From NCBI GenBank assembly GCA_044507775.1, contig JBIQIY010000003.1, positions 62,001 through 126,000 on the forward strand: 64,000 nucleotides of DNA. Direction: 5' to 3'. The position numbers were made by a program, and so were the translations under genes. Origin of the DNA: Chryseosolibacter sp044507775 (lineage in GTDB: Bacteria > Bacteroidota > Bacteroidia > Cytophagales > Cyclobacteriaceae). The notes beneath the pieces were generated by a model. It searched no databases. It saw only the letters and a program-made list of their open reading frames with translations, and was not told the DNA's origin. Below are positions 8,744 to 17,152 of the stretch, in pieces; the first letter of the stretch is position 1; each line of letters starts with the position of its first letter.

Positions 8744-9799
8744 ATGAATGCCATACTGGGTGTAATCTTTCATTTTTTGGGTGGTTTTGCATCGGGAAGC
8801 TTTTACATGGCTTTCAAGAAGGTCCGTGATTGGGCCTGGGAAAGTTATTGGCTGATCGGAGGATTATTTTCCTGGCTGATCGTTCCTCCACTCGCAGCAT
8901 ATCTGACAATTCCCGGTTTCTCTGATATAATTGACCAGTCGGACGTTACTGTTTTCAGCTGGACCTACGTCATGGGTGTTCTCTGGGGCATCGGTGGTCT
9001 TACATACGGCCTGGGTATCCGGTATCTTGGCATGTCGCTCGGCAATTCTGTCATTTTGGGTTATTGCGCAGCATTCGGTTCGTTAATTCCGCCGATATTC
9101 TATAATTACTTTCCCCAGGACGGCAAGATCTCTTTTACTCACATGATGAGCACACCTGGCGGGAGGCTCGTGCTCCTGGGAGTTCTCGTTTGCCTCGCAG
9201 GAATTTTCATTTGCGGAAAGGCCGGTATGATGAAAGAAAAAGACCTGCCTGAAGAAGAAAAAAGAAAAAGCATTGCGGAATTTAGCCTGACCAAAGGCTT
9301 GATCGTCGCAACGATATCCGGTATATTAAGCGCCTGCTTTAACTTTGGTATCGAGGCAGGCAAGCCGATGGCGGAAGCAGCCGTGAAACTCGGTCATAAC
9401 CCCCTCTTCCAGAACAACGTCACCTATGTGGTGCTTCTCTGGGGAGGACTGACGACCAACTTTATCTGGTGCATCATTCTCAATGCGAAGAATAAAACGT
9501 TTTCGGACTACATCGATCGCCGAACTCCACTGGCAAACAATTACATTTTCTCGGCGCTTGCCGGAACAACCTGGTTCCTTCAATTTTTCTTTTATGGAAT
9601 GGGTGAAAGCAAGCTGGGAAACGGCGCGAGTTCCTGGATCCTGCACATGGCATTCATCATCCTGGTTTCAAACATGTGGGGGATCGTCCTGAAAGAATGG
9701 AAAGGCGTGAGGCCTGGAACAAGAGTCACGATCACTCTTGGAATCCTGACGATCCTCGCTTCTGTCATTCTCGTCGGAATCGGCAACTCTTTAACATAG
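8744..9799 (+). CDS. rhaT: L-rhamnose/proton symporter RhaT
   Basis: A 351-residue inner-membrane protein with about ten hydrophobic segments throughout, matching the RhaT family of the drug/metabolite transporter superfamily (start region GVIFHFLGGFASGSFYMAFKK, then WESYWLIGGLFSWLI, and GLTYGLGIRYLGMSLGN near residues 85-105). RhaT imports L-rhamnose with protons. It is the first gene of a five-gene operon in which every other member acts on rhamnose, which makes the substrate assignment safe. The next gene follows after 25 bases. Confidence 0.93.
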   Translation: MNAILGVIFHFLGGFASGSFYMAFKKVRDWAWESYWLIGGLFSWLIVPPLAAYLTIPGFSDIIDQSDVTVFSWTYVMGVLWGIGGLTYGLGIRYLGMSLGNSVILGYCAAFGSLIPPIFYNYFPQDGKISFTHMMSTPGGRLVLLGVLVCLAGIFICGKAGMMKEKDLPEEEKRKSIAEFSLTKGLIVATISGILSACFNFGIEAGKPMAEAAVKLGHNPLFQNNVTYVVLLWGGLTTNFIWCIILNAKNKTFSDYIDRRTPLANNYIFSALAGTTWFLQFFFYGMGESKLGNGASSWILHMAFIILVSNMWGIVLKEWKGVRPGTRVTITLGILTILASVILVGIGNSLT

Positions 9800-9824
9800 C
9801 ATCAATCTAATTTAAAACTCAAAT

Positions 9825-11948
9825 ATGTCTGCGATCTCGGTTAAAAAATTCAAACATGTCAGCTACCTGTGGGATGAAAAAAAGGCGGCGGAATTAAAAG
9901 GAGATGAAGTCGGCCTGTTGATCTACCGGTCAAACCTGCTGGGCGCCGACCTCCGGTTGACAAACTATGGCGGAGGAAACACATCCTGCAAAGTGATGTC
10001 AAAAGATCCGCTCACCGGGAAGGAAACCGAGGTGATGTGGATCAAGGGATCGGGAGGAGATATTGGCACTTTGAAAAAAAGCGGGCTCGCAGCTCTTTAC
10101 ATGGATCGGCTTCTCAGCCTGGAAGGCATCTACCGGGGCATCGAGCATGAGGACGAAATGGTGGAACTCTTCAATCACTGCATTTACGATCTAAACTCAA
10201 AAGCTCCTTCCATCGACACTCCTCTTCACGGATTTCTTCCCTTCAAACACATCGACCATCTTCACCCCGACGCCGCTATTGCCATTGCCGCCGCGAAAGA
10301 CGGCAAGCGCATAACCCGGGAGCTATTCGATGGCGCCATTGGCTGGGTGGAGTGGCAACGCCCGGGATTCGATCTCGGCTTGAAACTTCGCGCGTGCCTC
10401 GATGAAAATCCGGGTATTCGCGGCATCATGCTCGGCTCCCACGGACTGTTCACCTGGGGTGATACCGCTTATGAGAGCTACGTTAATACGCTGGAGGTCA
10501 TAGAAAAATGCGCGGCCTACCTCGAAGAAAATTACGGAAAGCGCCGGCCCGTTTTCGGCGGCGCGACAATCAAGAGCCTCGATCAACCGCAAAGACTTGA
10601 GCAAGCCACGGCACTCGCACCAATCCTTCGCGGTTTCTGCTCCAGCCAGAAGCGAATGATCGGTCACTTTACCGATGATGAGCGCGTGCTTGAATTCATC
10701 AACTCCGCCGACCTTGGAAAACTTGCACCCATGGGAACCAGTTGCCCGGATCACTTTCTTCGCACGAAGATCAGTCCGATGGTACTCGACCTCAAACCCG
10801 GTGAGGATCTGACCAACGCGCCGGCGCTGAAGGAAAAGCTCCGGCCCTCGTTCGAGGCCTACCGGGAGATGTACAAGGAATACTACGAGAAATGCAAGCA
10901 CCCCAACAGTCCGGCCATGCGCGACGCCAACCCCGTCGTAATCCTGTATCCCGGCGTGGGCATGTTCACCTTCGCAAAGGATAAACAAACCGCACGCGTT
11001 GCCTCCGAATTCTATATCAATGCCATCAACGTAATGAAGGGTGCCGAAGCGGTTTCCGAATATACTTCCCTGCCTCGTCAGGAAGCATTCAATATTGAAT
11101 ACTGGTTGCTGGAGGAAGCCAAGCTTCAGCGCATGCCAAAACCGAAAGCGCTATCCGGAAAGATCGCCCTCGTAACAGGAAGCGCTGGCGGAATCGGCAA
11201 AGCGATCGCCCGCAAATTTGCCGAAGAGGGCGCGTGTGTTGTCATTACAGACAACGACCCGGCTCGCCTGAAAGCAGCCGACGAAGAGTTCAATAAGCTC
11301 TTTGGAAAAGATGGGTATACCCACGCGCTTATGGACGTTACCCGTGGCGATGATATTACGAAGGCGATGAAGACGTGCACACTTGCGTTTGGTGGAATCG
11401 ATATCATTGTTAACAATGCCGGACTCTCCATTTCAAAATCATTGGAAGACCATGCCGAAAAGGACTGGGACCTCCTGTACGATGTACTTGTGAAGGGCCA
11501 GTTCCTCGTCACACAAGGTGCGGTCAACATCATGAAAAAACAATCGCTGGGTGGTGATGTACTGAATATCGTTAGCAAGAACGCGCTGGTATCCGGACCG
11601 AATAACGCCGGATACGGATCCGCGAAGGCTGCACAACTGCACCTGAGTCGTCTCAATGCCGCCGAGCTGGGAGCGGATAAAATCCGCGTAAACGTCATCA
11701 ATCCCGACGCCGTCATAGCGGATAGCAAGATATGGGCCGGAGGATGGGCCGAAGGACGAGCAAAAGCCTACGGCGTAAAAGTCGAGGAGCTTCCGGAGTT
11801 CTATGCTAAAAGGACTTTGCTCAACGAAATCATTCTGCCGGAAGACATCGCCAACGCGTGCTTCGCATTTGTAGGGGGATTGCTCAGTAAATCCACTGGC
11901 AATATGATGAACGTCGACGGCGGCGTGGCCATGGCGTTCGCACGATAA
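9825..11948 (+). CDS. rhaEW: Bifunctional L-rhamnulose-1-phosphate aldolase / lactaldehyde dehydrogenase
   Basis: This 707-residue fusion carries both late steps of rhamnose breakdown. Residues about 30-400 are a class II (zinc) aldolase domain: TNYGGGNTSCKV, the histidine cluster TPLHGFLPFKHIDHLHPD, and GIMLGSHGLFTWG. Residues about 440-705 are a short-chain dehydrogenase: the cofactor motif LVTGSAGGIGKAIA, NNAGLSISKS, and the active-site Ser/Tyr/Lys of IVSKNALVSGPNNAGYGSAK. The enzyme class is known to cleave rhamnulose-1-phosphate into DHAP and L-lactaldehyde and to oxidise the latter to L-lactate. No separate lactaldehyde enzyme is present in the operon, as expected for the fusion. The mutarotase gene follows after 12 bases. 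Confidence 0.92.
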   Translation: MSAISVKKFKHVSYLWDEKKAAELKGDEVGLLIYRSNLLGADLRLTNYGGGNTSCKVMSKDPLTGKETEVMWIKGSGGDIGTLKKSGLAALYMDRLLSLEGIYRGIEHEDEMVELFNHCIYDLNSKAPSIDTPLHGFLPFKHIDHLHPDAAIAIAAAKDGKRITRELFDGAIGWVEWQRPGFDLGLKLRACLDENPGIRGIMLGSHGLFTWGDTAYESYVNTLEVIEKCAAYLEENYGKRRPVFGGATIKSLDQPQRLEQATALAPILRGFCSSQKRMIGHFTDDERVLEFINSADLGKLAPMGTSCPDHFLRTKISPMVLDLKPGEDLTNAPALKEKLRPSFEAYREMYKEYYEKCKHPNSPAMRDANPVVILYPGVGMFTFAKDKQTARVASEFYINAINVMKGAEAVSEYTSLPRQEAFNIEYWLLEEAKLQRMPKPKALSGKIALVTGSAGGIGKAIARKFAEEGACVVITDNDPARLKAADEEFNKLFGKDGYTHALMDVTRGDDITKAMKTCTLAFGGIDIIVNNAGLSISKSLEDHAEKDWDLLYDVLVKGQFLVTQGAVNIMKKQSLGGDVLNIVSKNALVSGPNNAGYGSAKAAQLHLSRLNAAELGADKIRVNVINPDAVIADSKIWAGGWAEGRAKAYGVKVEELPEFYAKRTLLNEIILPEDIANACFAFVGGLLSKSTGNMMNVDGGVAMAFAR

Positions 11949-11960
11949 ATATTCTCTTCC

Positions 11961-12275
11961 ATGATTCGCAGGGCTTTCAAAATGCAGTTGCATCGCGGCT
12001 TTGAAGAAGAGTATCGTCGACGCCACGACAACCTCTGGCCGGAATTACAGCAACTCCTGAATCAAAGCGGTGTTCGCGACTACTCCATCTACCTGGATGA
12101 AGAAACCAACACGCTCTTCGGCGTCATGCAGGTGGAAGACCCGGATCTCCTGGAAAAAATGTCGGAACATCCCGTGATGAAAAAATGGTGGGCGTACATG
12201 AAAGATATCATGGACACCAACCCGGATAACTCACCGGTTAGCATCCCACTAAAAGAAGTGTTCTATTTACCTTAA
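11961..12275 (+). CDS. rhaM: L-rhamnose mutarotase
   Basis: A 104-residue protein of normal family length. It interconverts alpha- and beta-L-rhamnose so that imported sugar reaches the isomerase in the right anomeric form. LHRGFEEEYRRRHDNLWPEL near residues 8-27 holds the conserved Tyr and His of the RhaM active site, and KKWWAYMKDIMDT near 75-88 holds the paired Trp residues. It sits between the aldolase fusion and the isomerase with 11-12-base gaps, within the rhamnose operon. Confidence 0.93.
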   Translation: MIRRAFKMQLHRGFEEEYRRRHDNLWPELQQLLNQSGVRDYSIYLDEETNTLFGVMQVEDPDLLEKMSEHPVMKKWWAYMKDIMDTNPDNSPVSIPLKEVFYLP

Positions 12276-12286
12276 ACAGATTTGCC

Positions 12287-13561
12287 ATGCAACCTGGAAA
12301 AAGTGCCGTGGGTGACCACAACGAACGACTGTTGGCGGACCACAAAAGGAAATTCGAGTTTTTGTCAAAAGATATCAATGGCCTGGATGAAATCGTCAGA
12401 AAACTCAGTGCTTTCCAGGTAGCCATTCCCAGTTGGGCGCTCGGCACAGGCGGAACCCGGTTCGGCCGTTTTCCGGGTGGTGGAGAACCCCGGTCGCTTG
12501 AAGAAAAAATTGAGGACATCGGACTGCTCCACGCGCTGAATCAATCCAGCGGCGCTATCTCCCTCCATATTCCCTGGGACATTCCGAAAGATGCCCGCGC
12601 GATCAAGATTCTTGCCGCGCAGCACAACATCCGTTTTGATGCGGTAAATTCAAACACTTTCCAGGACCAGAAAGACCAGCAGCACAGCTACAAGTTCGGC
12701 TCCCTCCAGCACGTAAACAAGGATATCCGCAAACAGGCGATCGACCATAACCTCGAAGTGATTCACTATGGAAAGGAGCTGGGATCGGAGTCTCTCACGG
12801 TATGGCTATCCGATGGCTCGTGCTTTCCGGGCCAGCTCAACTTTCGCAAGGCTTTCCAACGCACGCTGCAAAGCCTGGAAGAGATCTATGCCGGCCTTCC
12901 CGATAACTGGAAAATCTTTGTGGAATACAAAGCTTTTGAACCCAACTTCTATTCCATGACCGTGGGCGATTGGGGACAGTCTTTGCTGTACGCCAACAAG
13001 CTCGGGGAGAAAGCATACACGCTCGTAGACCTGGGACATCACCTTCCCAACGCCAACATCGAACAGATTGTGTCTCTGCTGCTGATGGAAGGTAAACTTG
13101 GCGGCTTCCACTTCAATGACTCCAAATACGGTGATGACGATCTTACAGTCGGAAGCATCCGTCCTTACCAGTTATTCCTGATCTTCAATGAACTCGTCGA
13201 AGGGATGGACGCACGAGGAATGGATCATACCGTCGATCTCGGATGGATGATTGATGCATCCCATAACGTCAAGGATCCACTGGAAGACCTTCTGCAGTCC
13301 GTAGAGGCCATCAAGATTGCGTACGCGCAGGCTTTGCTGGTTGACCGCGGTGCGCTCGCCTCCGCGCAGGAAGAGAACGATGTCGTCCGCGCACAGGAAA
13401 TTCTTCAAGAAGCATACCGCACTGATGTTCGTCCCTTGGTGGCGGAGTCCCGGTTGAGGGCGGGTGGCGCATTGCAACCCCTGGCCCTGTTCCGGAACCT
13501 CCGCGTTCGGGAACAACTTATAAAAGACAGGGGCGCAAAAAGTGTTGCCACCGGCCTCTGA
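12287..13561 (+). CDS. rhaI: L-rhamnose isomerase, Pseudomonas stutzeri-type TIM barrel
   Basis: A 424-residue cytoplasmic sugar isomerase that converts L-rhamnose to L-rhamnulose. It belongs to the RhaI type rather than to enterobacterial RhaA. The N-terminal half has the glycine-rich ALGTGGTRFGRFPGGGEPRS near residues 48-67. Probable metal ligands are the Glu of FVEYKAFEPNFYS, the Asp/His of LVDLGHHLPNANIEQ, and the His/Asp of GGFHFNDSKYGDDDL. The gene lies 11 bases after rhaM and 18 bases before the kinase, inside the rhamnose operon. Confidence 0.9.
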   Translation: MQPGKSAVGDHNERLLADHKRKFEFLSKDINGLDEIVRKLSAFQVAIPSWALGTGGTRFGRFPGGGEPRSLEEKIEDIGLLHALNQSSGAISLHIPWDIPKDARAIKILAAQHNIRFDAVNSNTFQDQKDQQHSYKFGSLQHVNKDIRKQAIDHNLEVIHYGKELGSESLTVWLSDGSCFPGQLNFRKAFQRTLQSLEEIYAGLPDNWKIFVEYKAFEPNFYSMTVGDWGQSLLYANKLGEKAYTLVDLGHHLPNANIEQIVSLLLMEGKLGGFHFNDSKYGDDDLTVGSIRPYQLFLIFNELVEGMDARGMDHTVDLGWMIDASHNVKDPLEDLLQSVEAIKIAYAQALLVDRGALASAQEENDVVRAQEILQEAYRTDVRPLVAESRLRAGGALQPLALFRNLRVREQLIKDRGAKSVATGL

Positions 13562-13579
13562 TTTTTACTACATTCGTAA

Positions 13580-14953
13580 ATGTCCCAACCCGTAGTCGCA
13601 ATTTTTGATGTTGGAAAGACCAACAAGAAATTGTTTTTATTCAACGAGTCGTATCAGATTGTTTTTGAAAAGTCGGTCCACTTTGAAGAAACCGTAGACG
13701 AGGATGGCGACCCGTGTGAAGATATCGACAGCCTTCAGAAGTTCATCCGGGACGGACTGAAAACGGTTCTTGAATCCGGCGACTTCAAAGTGCGCGCTGT
13801 CAACTGCTCGGGGTACGGGGCAAGCTTTGTCTATATCGACGACACCGGAAAAACGATAGGCTGCCTGGAGAACTACCTCAAGGCGTATCCGCAGTCCCTA
13901 CAGAAGCAATTCTATAACACCTACGGCGGAGAAAAGTTGTTTTCGTTCGAGACGGCATCACCGGTGTTGGGAAACCTCAATTCCGGCATGCAGCTCTACC
14001 GCATGCGGCATCTTAAGCCCGAATTCTTCGATCGAATCCGGTACGCACTTCACCTTCCTCAATACCTTTCTTTCCTGATCTCGGGCAAACCCTTTTCCGA
14101 AATCACCAGTATCGGATGTCATACAAACCTCTGGCATTTCCGGAATATGGACTACCACTATTGGGTTAAACGCGAAGGCATCCTTCCCAAATTTCCCGAT
14201 CTGGTTCCGTCAGACATGGTTGTTCAGACGCCCGGCCAATCCTACGTGGTCGGGGTGGGGCTGCACGACAGCTCGGCAGCGCTTATTCCTTACCTGGTTT
14301 CTTTCCCGGAACCGTTTGTTCTCATTTCGACGGGTACTTGGGCCATCAGCCTCAATCCATTCAACTCAACTCCCCTCACCAAAGAGGAACTTGAGTGTGA
14401 CTGCCTCTGCTATCTTCAATACAGGGGGACGCCGGTGAAGGCGTCCAGGTTGTTCGCAGGTCATAACCACGATGAACAGGTGGAACGCATCGCCGCTCAT
14501 TTTGGGCAAAACAAAGAGCGCTACTACGACGCAACGTTTGACGCAAGGTGCTTGGAAAAGATCGATGTCGCTTTTGATTCGAAAGCAAGCCCCGCCGCTG
14601 TTCTTAAAGAATTGAAATTCGCTTCGCGCGACCTGTCATCTTTTAACGATGACCTGGAGGCTTATCATCAGCTCGTCTTCGACATTGCCGTTCAGCAATT
14701 TGTTTCAACCCAGCTGATCATCCGCGGCACCACGGTAAAGCGAATCTTTGTGGATGGAGGCTTCAGCAACAACTCGGTTTACATGAATCTGCTGGCCTCA
14801 TTCTTCCCGGGAATGGATGTGTTTGCCTCATCTATCCCACAGGCAACGGCGATCGGGGCAGCGCTTGCCATTCATGAAGCATGGAATGCGGAAGATTTTC
14901 CGTCGAACCTCATCCAGCTAAAAGCGTACAAGTCCACGCTCAGCATTCTCTAG
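13580..14953 (+). CDS. rhaB: FGGY-family rhamnulokinase
   Basis: A 457-residue carbohydrate kinase of the FGGY (actin-fold) family, closing the rhamnose operon. It has the N-terminal phosphate loop FDVGKTNKKLFLF at residues 8-20, LISTGTWAISLNPF near 252 and a C-terminal ATP-binding stretch IFVDGGFSNNSVYMNLLA near 392. The sequence is of the diverged Bacteroidota rhamnulokinase kind rather than a close match to enterobacterial RhaB. Its function, phosphorylating L-rhamnulose at C1, rests on the operon. It converges with the purine nucleoside phosphorylase gene 10 bases downstream. Confidence 0.85.
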   Translation: MSQPVVAIFDVGKTNKKLFLFNESYQIVFEKSVHFEETVDEDGDPCEDIDSLQKFIRDGLKTVLESGDFKVRAVNCSGYGASFVYIDDTGKTIGCLENYLKAYPQSLQKQFYNTYGGEKLFSFETASPVLGNLNSGMQLYRMRHLKPEFFDRIRYALHLPQYLSFLISGKPFSEITSIGCHTNLWHFRNMDYHYWVKREGILPKFPDLVPSDMVVQTPGQSYVVGVGLHDSSAALIPYLVSFPEPFVLISTGTWAISLNPFNSTPLTKEELECDCLCYLQYRGTPVKASRLFAGHNHDEQVERIAAHFGQNKERYYDATFDARCLEKIDVAFDSKASPAAVLKELKFASRDLSSFNDDLEAYHQLVFDIAVQQFVSTQLIIRGTTVKRIFVDGGFSNNSVYMNLLASFFPGMDVFASSIPQATAIGAALAIHEAWNAEDFPSNLIQLKAYKSTLSIL

Positions 14954-14963
14954 TACGACAGAA

Positions 14964-15779
14964 TCACAATTCGCCGATGAGCCTGGTAAACAACCGGGTG
15001 AGGTTTGGTTCTGCGCGCGCAGCCACTTCGATGATCTCCCGGATACTGACCGGCTTGAGGTTTTCCGGGTCACAATTATCGGTCAAGACCGACACCGCGC
15101 AACAGGGCAGACCCATGTGGTTTGCAACAATGACTTCCGGAACCGTAGACATACCCACTACGTCCGCGCCGATCCCGCGGAGAAACCGGTATTCCGCGCG
15201 CGTCTCCAGGTTGGGACCGGATACGGCAACATATACTCCCACGCGAAGTCTGATCCCTTCACTGCGCGCAATGTTCTGAAGCTTCTCATTTAATACCTCT
15301 GAATAGGGACGACTCATATCCGGAAAGGGATTTCCCCAGAAGGACTGATCAATCCCGCGAAGTGGATTGTCGGGCTGAAGATTGATGTGATCGTCGAGCA
15401 GCATGAGATCCCCTTTCTCCCAGTCCATGTTCATGTTACCGCCAGCATTGGATACCAGGAGATTGTTAATTCCAAGCATCTTCATTACGCGCACGGGAAA
15501 CGTGATCTGCTGCATCGAATATCCTTCGTAATAGTGAAAGCGGCCCTGCATCACTACAACCTTCTTACCGTGGATGCTACCTGTTATCAGGTTGCCCACG
15601 TGAAAAGACATTGTAGGGAGCGGAAAGTTTGGAATGTCGCGGTAGGGAATGATAAGGGGATCCTGAATTTCTTTCAGAAAAGATTCTCCCAGGCCTGTAC
15701 CCAGGATCACACCCGTCTGCGGATCGCCAATACCTTTTTCCTTCAGAAAATTACACGCAGCTTTTATCTCATCGATCAT
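14964..15779 (-). CDS. Purine nucleoside phosphorylase
   Basis: A 271-residue trimeric-type purine nucleoside phosphorylase, which splits purine nucleosides with phosphate to free base and ribose-1-phosphate. Characteristic stretches are GVILGTGLGESFLKEI near residue 24, VMQGRFHYYEGYSMQQITFP near 76-95, LLVSNAGGNMNMDWEKGDLM near 108 and VVGMSTVPEVIVANHMGLP near 197-215. The last of these contains the family's Met-Ser-Thr and Glu substrate contacts. Length is normal. A promoter-like sequence ends five bases before the ATG. Confidence 0.93.
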   Translation of the reverse strand: MIDEIKAACNFLKEKGIGDPQTGVILGTGLGESFLKEIQDPLIIPYRDIPNFPLPTMSFHVGNLITGSIHGKKVVVMQGRFHYYEGYSMQQITFPVRVMKMLGINNLLVSNAGGNMNMDWEKGDLMLLDDHINLQPDNPLRGIDQSFWGNPFPDMSRPYSEVLNEKLQNIARSEGIRLRVGVYVAVSGPNLETRAEYRFLRGIGADVVGMSTVPEVIVANHMGLPCCAVSVLTDNCDPENLKPVSIREIIEVAARAEPNLTRLFTRLIGEL

Positions 15780-15783
15780 GCGA

Positions 15784-15813
15784 CTAATTTACTGGAACCT
15801 GGCCAATCCCAAA
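15784..15813 (-). promoter_or_regulatory. Candidate promoter of the purine nucleoside phosphorylase gene
   Basis: On the minus strand TTTG (15813-15810), an 18-base spacer and TAAATTAG (15791-15784) match the Bacteroidota TTTG/TAnnTTTG pattern in all but one base. The start codon begins at 15779, so the predicted transcript would have almost no leader. Confidence 0.5.
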
Positions 15814-15832
15814 GGGTTTGCAAAAAATTCAA

Positions 15833-17152
15833 TCAGTGGAGCAGGCTTCCGTTCAGACGAAGCAATTCTGTCTCAGCCACCTTCGCGTTGTAGCGCGCCG
15901 TTATAAGGCGGTTATACGCCTCAGCCAGACTTTGCTGGGCAGTGCGCAGCTCGATAAATGTATTGACACCGCGTTTGAAAGTCTCCAGCGCAATAAAGAC
16001 GTTTTCTTTGGCCAGGCCGATCGTCTCTTCTTCTATGAGCAGTATCTTCTTTGCGTTTTCGTAGTTCGTGAAAGCATTGCGCAGCTCCACGTTGACGGTA
16101 TTGCGCTGTTGATCATAAAGCAACTGCTGGCGTTCCACCTCAATCTTCGCGAGTTGAGTCAGTCGCCTCGTGTTGAAACCCGTCAGGATGGGGAGAGTAA
16201 CGGAGAAGCCGTAGTTGAAACCTTCGGACTTGTTATACACCGCGCCAAACGGGTTGATCTGTTTCGTGTTATCGTTACGTGAAAAATTGTAAGCGGCGTT
16301 AAAATTAAAGAACGGCAAATATTCAGCTCGTCTTTCACGCAGGGAAAGGCTGGCAATGTCGAGGTTGCGCCGCGAAGCCATGAGACTGTAATTCGTGTTA
16401 TCAAGGTTTTCAAAGCTCTCATTCATCCTGAGGTCGAGGTCGATGATGATGGTATCCGCTACGTCATATACGGGTGGTAGCTGCAAGCCGACAAAGTTAT
16501 TCAGCTGTTCCTTCAACTGGGCGATGATCGTTTCCTGTTGAAGCACCTGCGTCCGCTGTGCATTGTAGTCAACCCGTGCCTGGAGAAGCTCCGGCTTGAT
16601 ACCCGTTCCGACCTGTAACTTCTTCTCCGCAAGCTTGACCCGTTCTTCACTCACCGACATCTGCTCCTCAATAGCTTTGAGCTGTTGCTTCTGGCGGACG
16701 ATGTCGAAGTAGCTGTTGATAACCGCTGCAATGGTGTTAACCATCTGGTCCTTGACTTGCAGGTCACTTTGTTGCGCTATTTGTGAAATCCGTTCGCGTG
16801 TTGAGAACATGCGCGTACCGTCAAACAGCGTCCATACCGCGCGCACAGATCCCGTAACGTTATTTGACTGCGCTTCACCACTGTTGTTACGCGACGCATC
16901 CGCAAACCTGAGATCCTGATCATTATCATTCCAAACCGTTGCAGCCTCCGCCGTAATCTGCGGAAGGAAAGCGCCCATCACGTAGTTATCGTCAGTCTTT
17001 GCCGATTCCGAAACGCTCCTCGCAATGCGTACGTCGTAGTTCTTCTCCAGGGCCAGTGAAACAACTCTTTCAAGCGTGACCTCCTCCTGACCGAAAGCGA
17101 ACTGAAACCCTGAAACAAATAAAAAGAGAAGCGCAATTGATCTAAGCCTCAT
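15833..17152 (-). CDS. TolC-family outer-membrane efflux protein
   Basis: A 439-residue protein with a cleavable signal (LLFLFVSGFQFAFGQ) and the two coiled-coil repeats of outer-membrane efflux proteins, such as VVSLALEKNYDVRIARS near residue 30, VKLAEKKLQVGTGIKPELLQ near 175 and ETFKRGVNTFIELRTAQQS near 390. It forms the outer-membrane channel of the efflux pump encoded directly upstream; its start overlaps the end of the RND gene by 11 bases. The exported substrate cannot be read from the sequence. Confidence 0.92.
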   Translation of the reverse strand: MRLRSIALLFLFVSGFQFAFGQEEVTLERVVSLALEKNYDVRIARSVSESAKTDDNYVMGAFLPQITAEAATVWNDNDQDLRFADASRNNSGEAQSNNVTGSVRAVWTLFDGTRMFSTRERISQIAQQSDLQVKDQMVNTIAAVINSYFDIVRQKQQLKAIEEQMSVSEERVKLAEKKLQVGTGIKPELLQARVDYNAQRTQVLQQETIIAQLKEQLNNFVGLQLPPVYDVADTIIIDLDLRMNESFENLDNTNYSLMASRRNLDIASLSLRERRAEYLPFFNFNAAYNFSRNDNTKQINPFGAVYNKSEGFNYGFSVTLPILTGFNTRRLTQLAKIEVERQQLLYDQQRNTVNVELRNAFTNYENAKKILLIEEETIGLAKENVFIALETFKRGVNTFIELRTAQQSLAEAYNRLITARYNAKVAETELLRLNGSLLH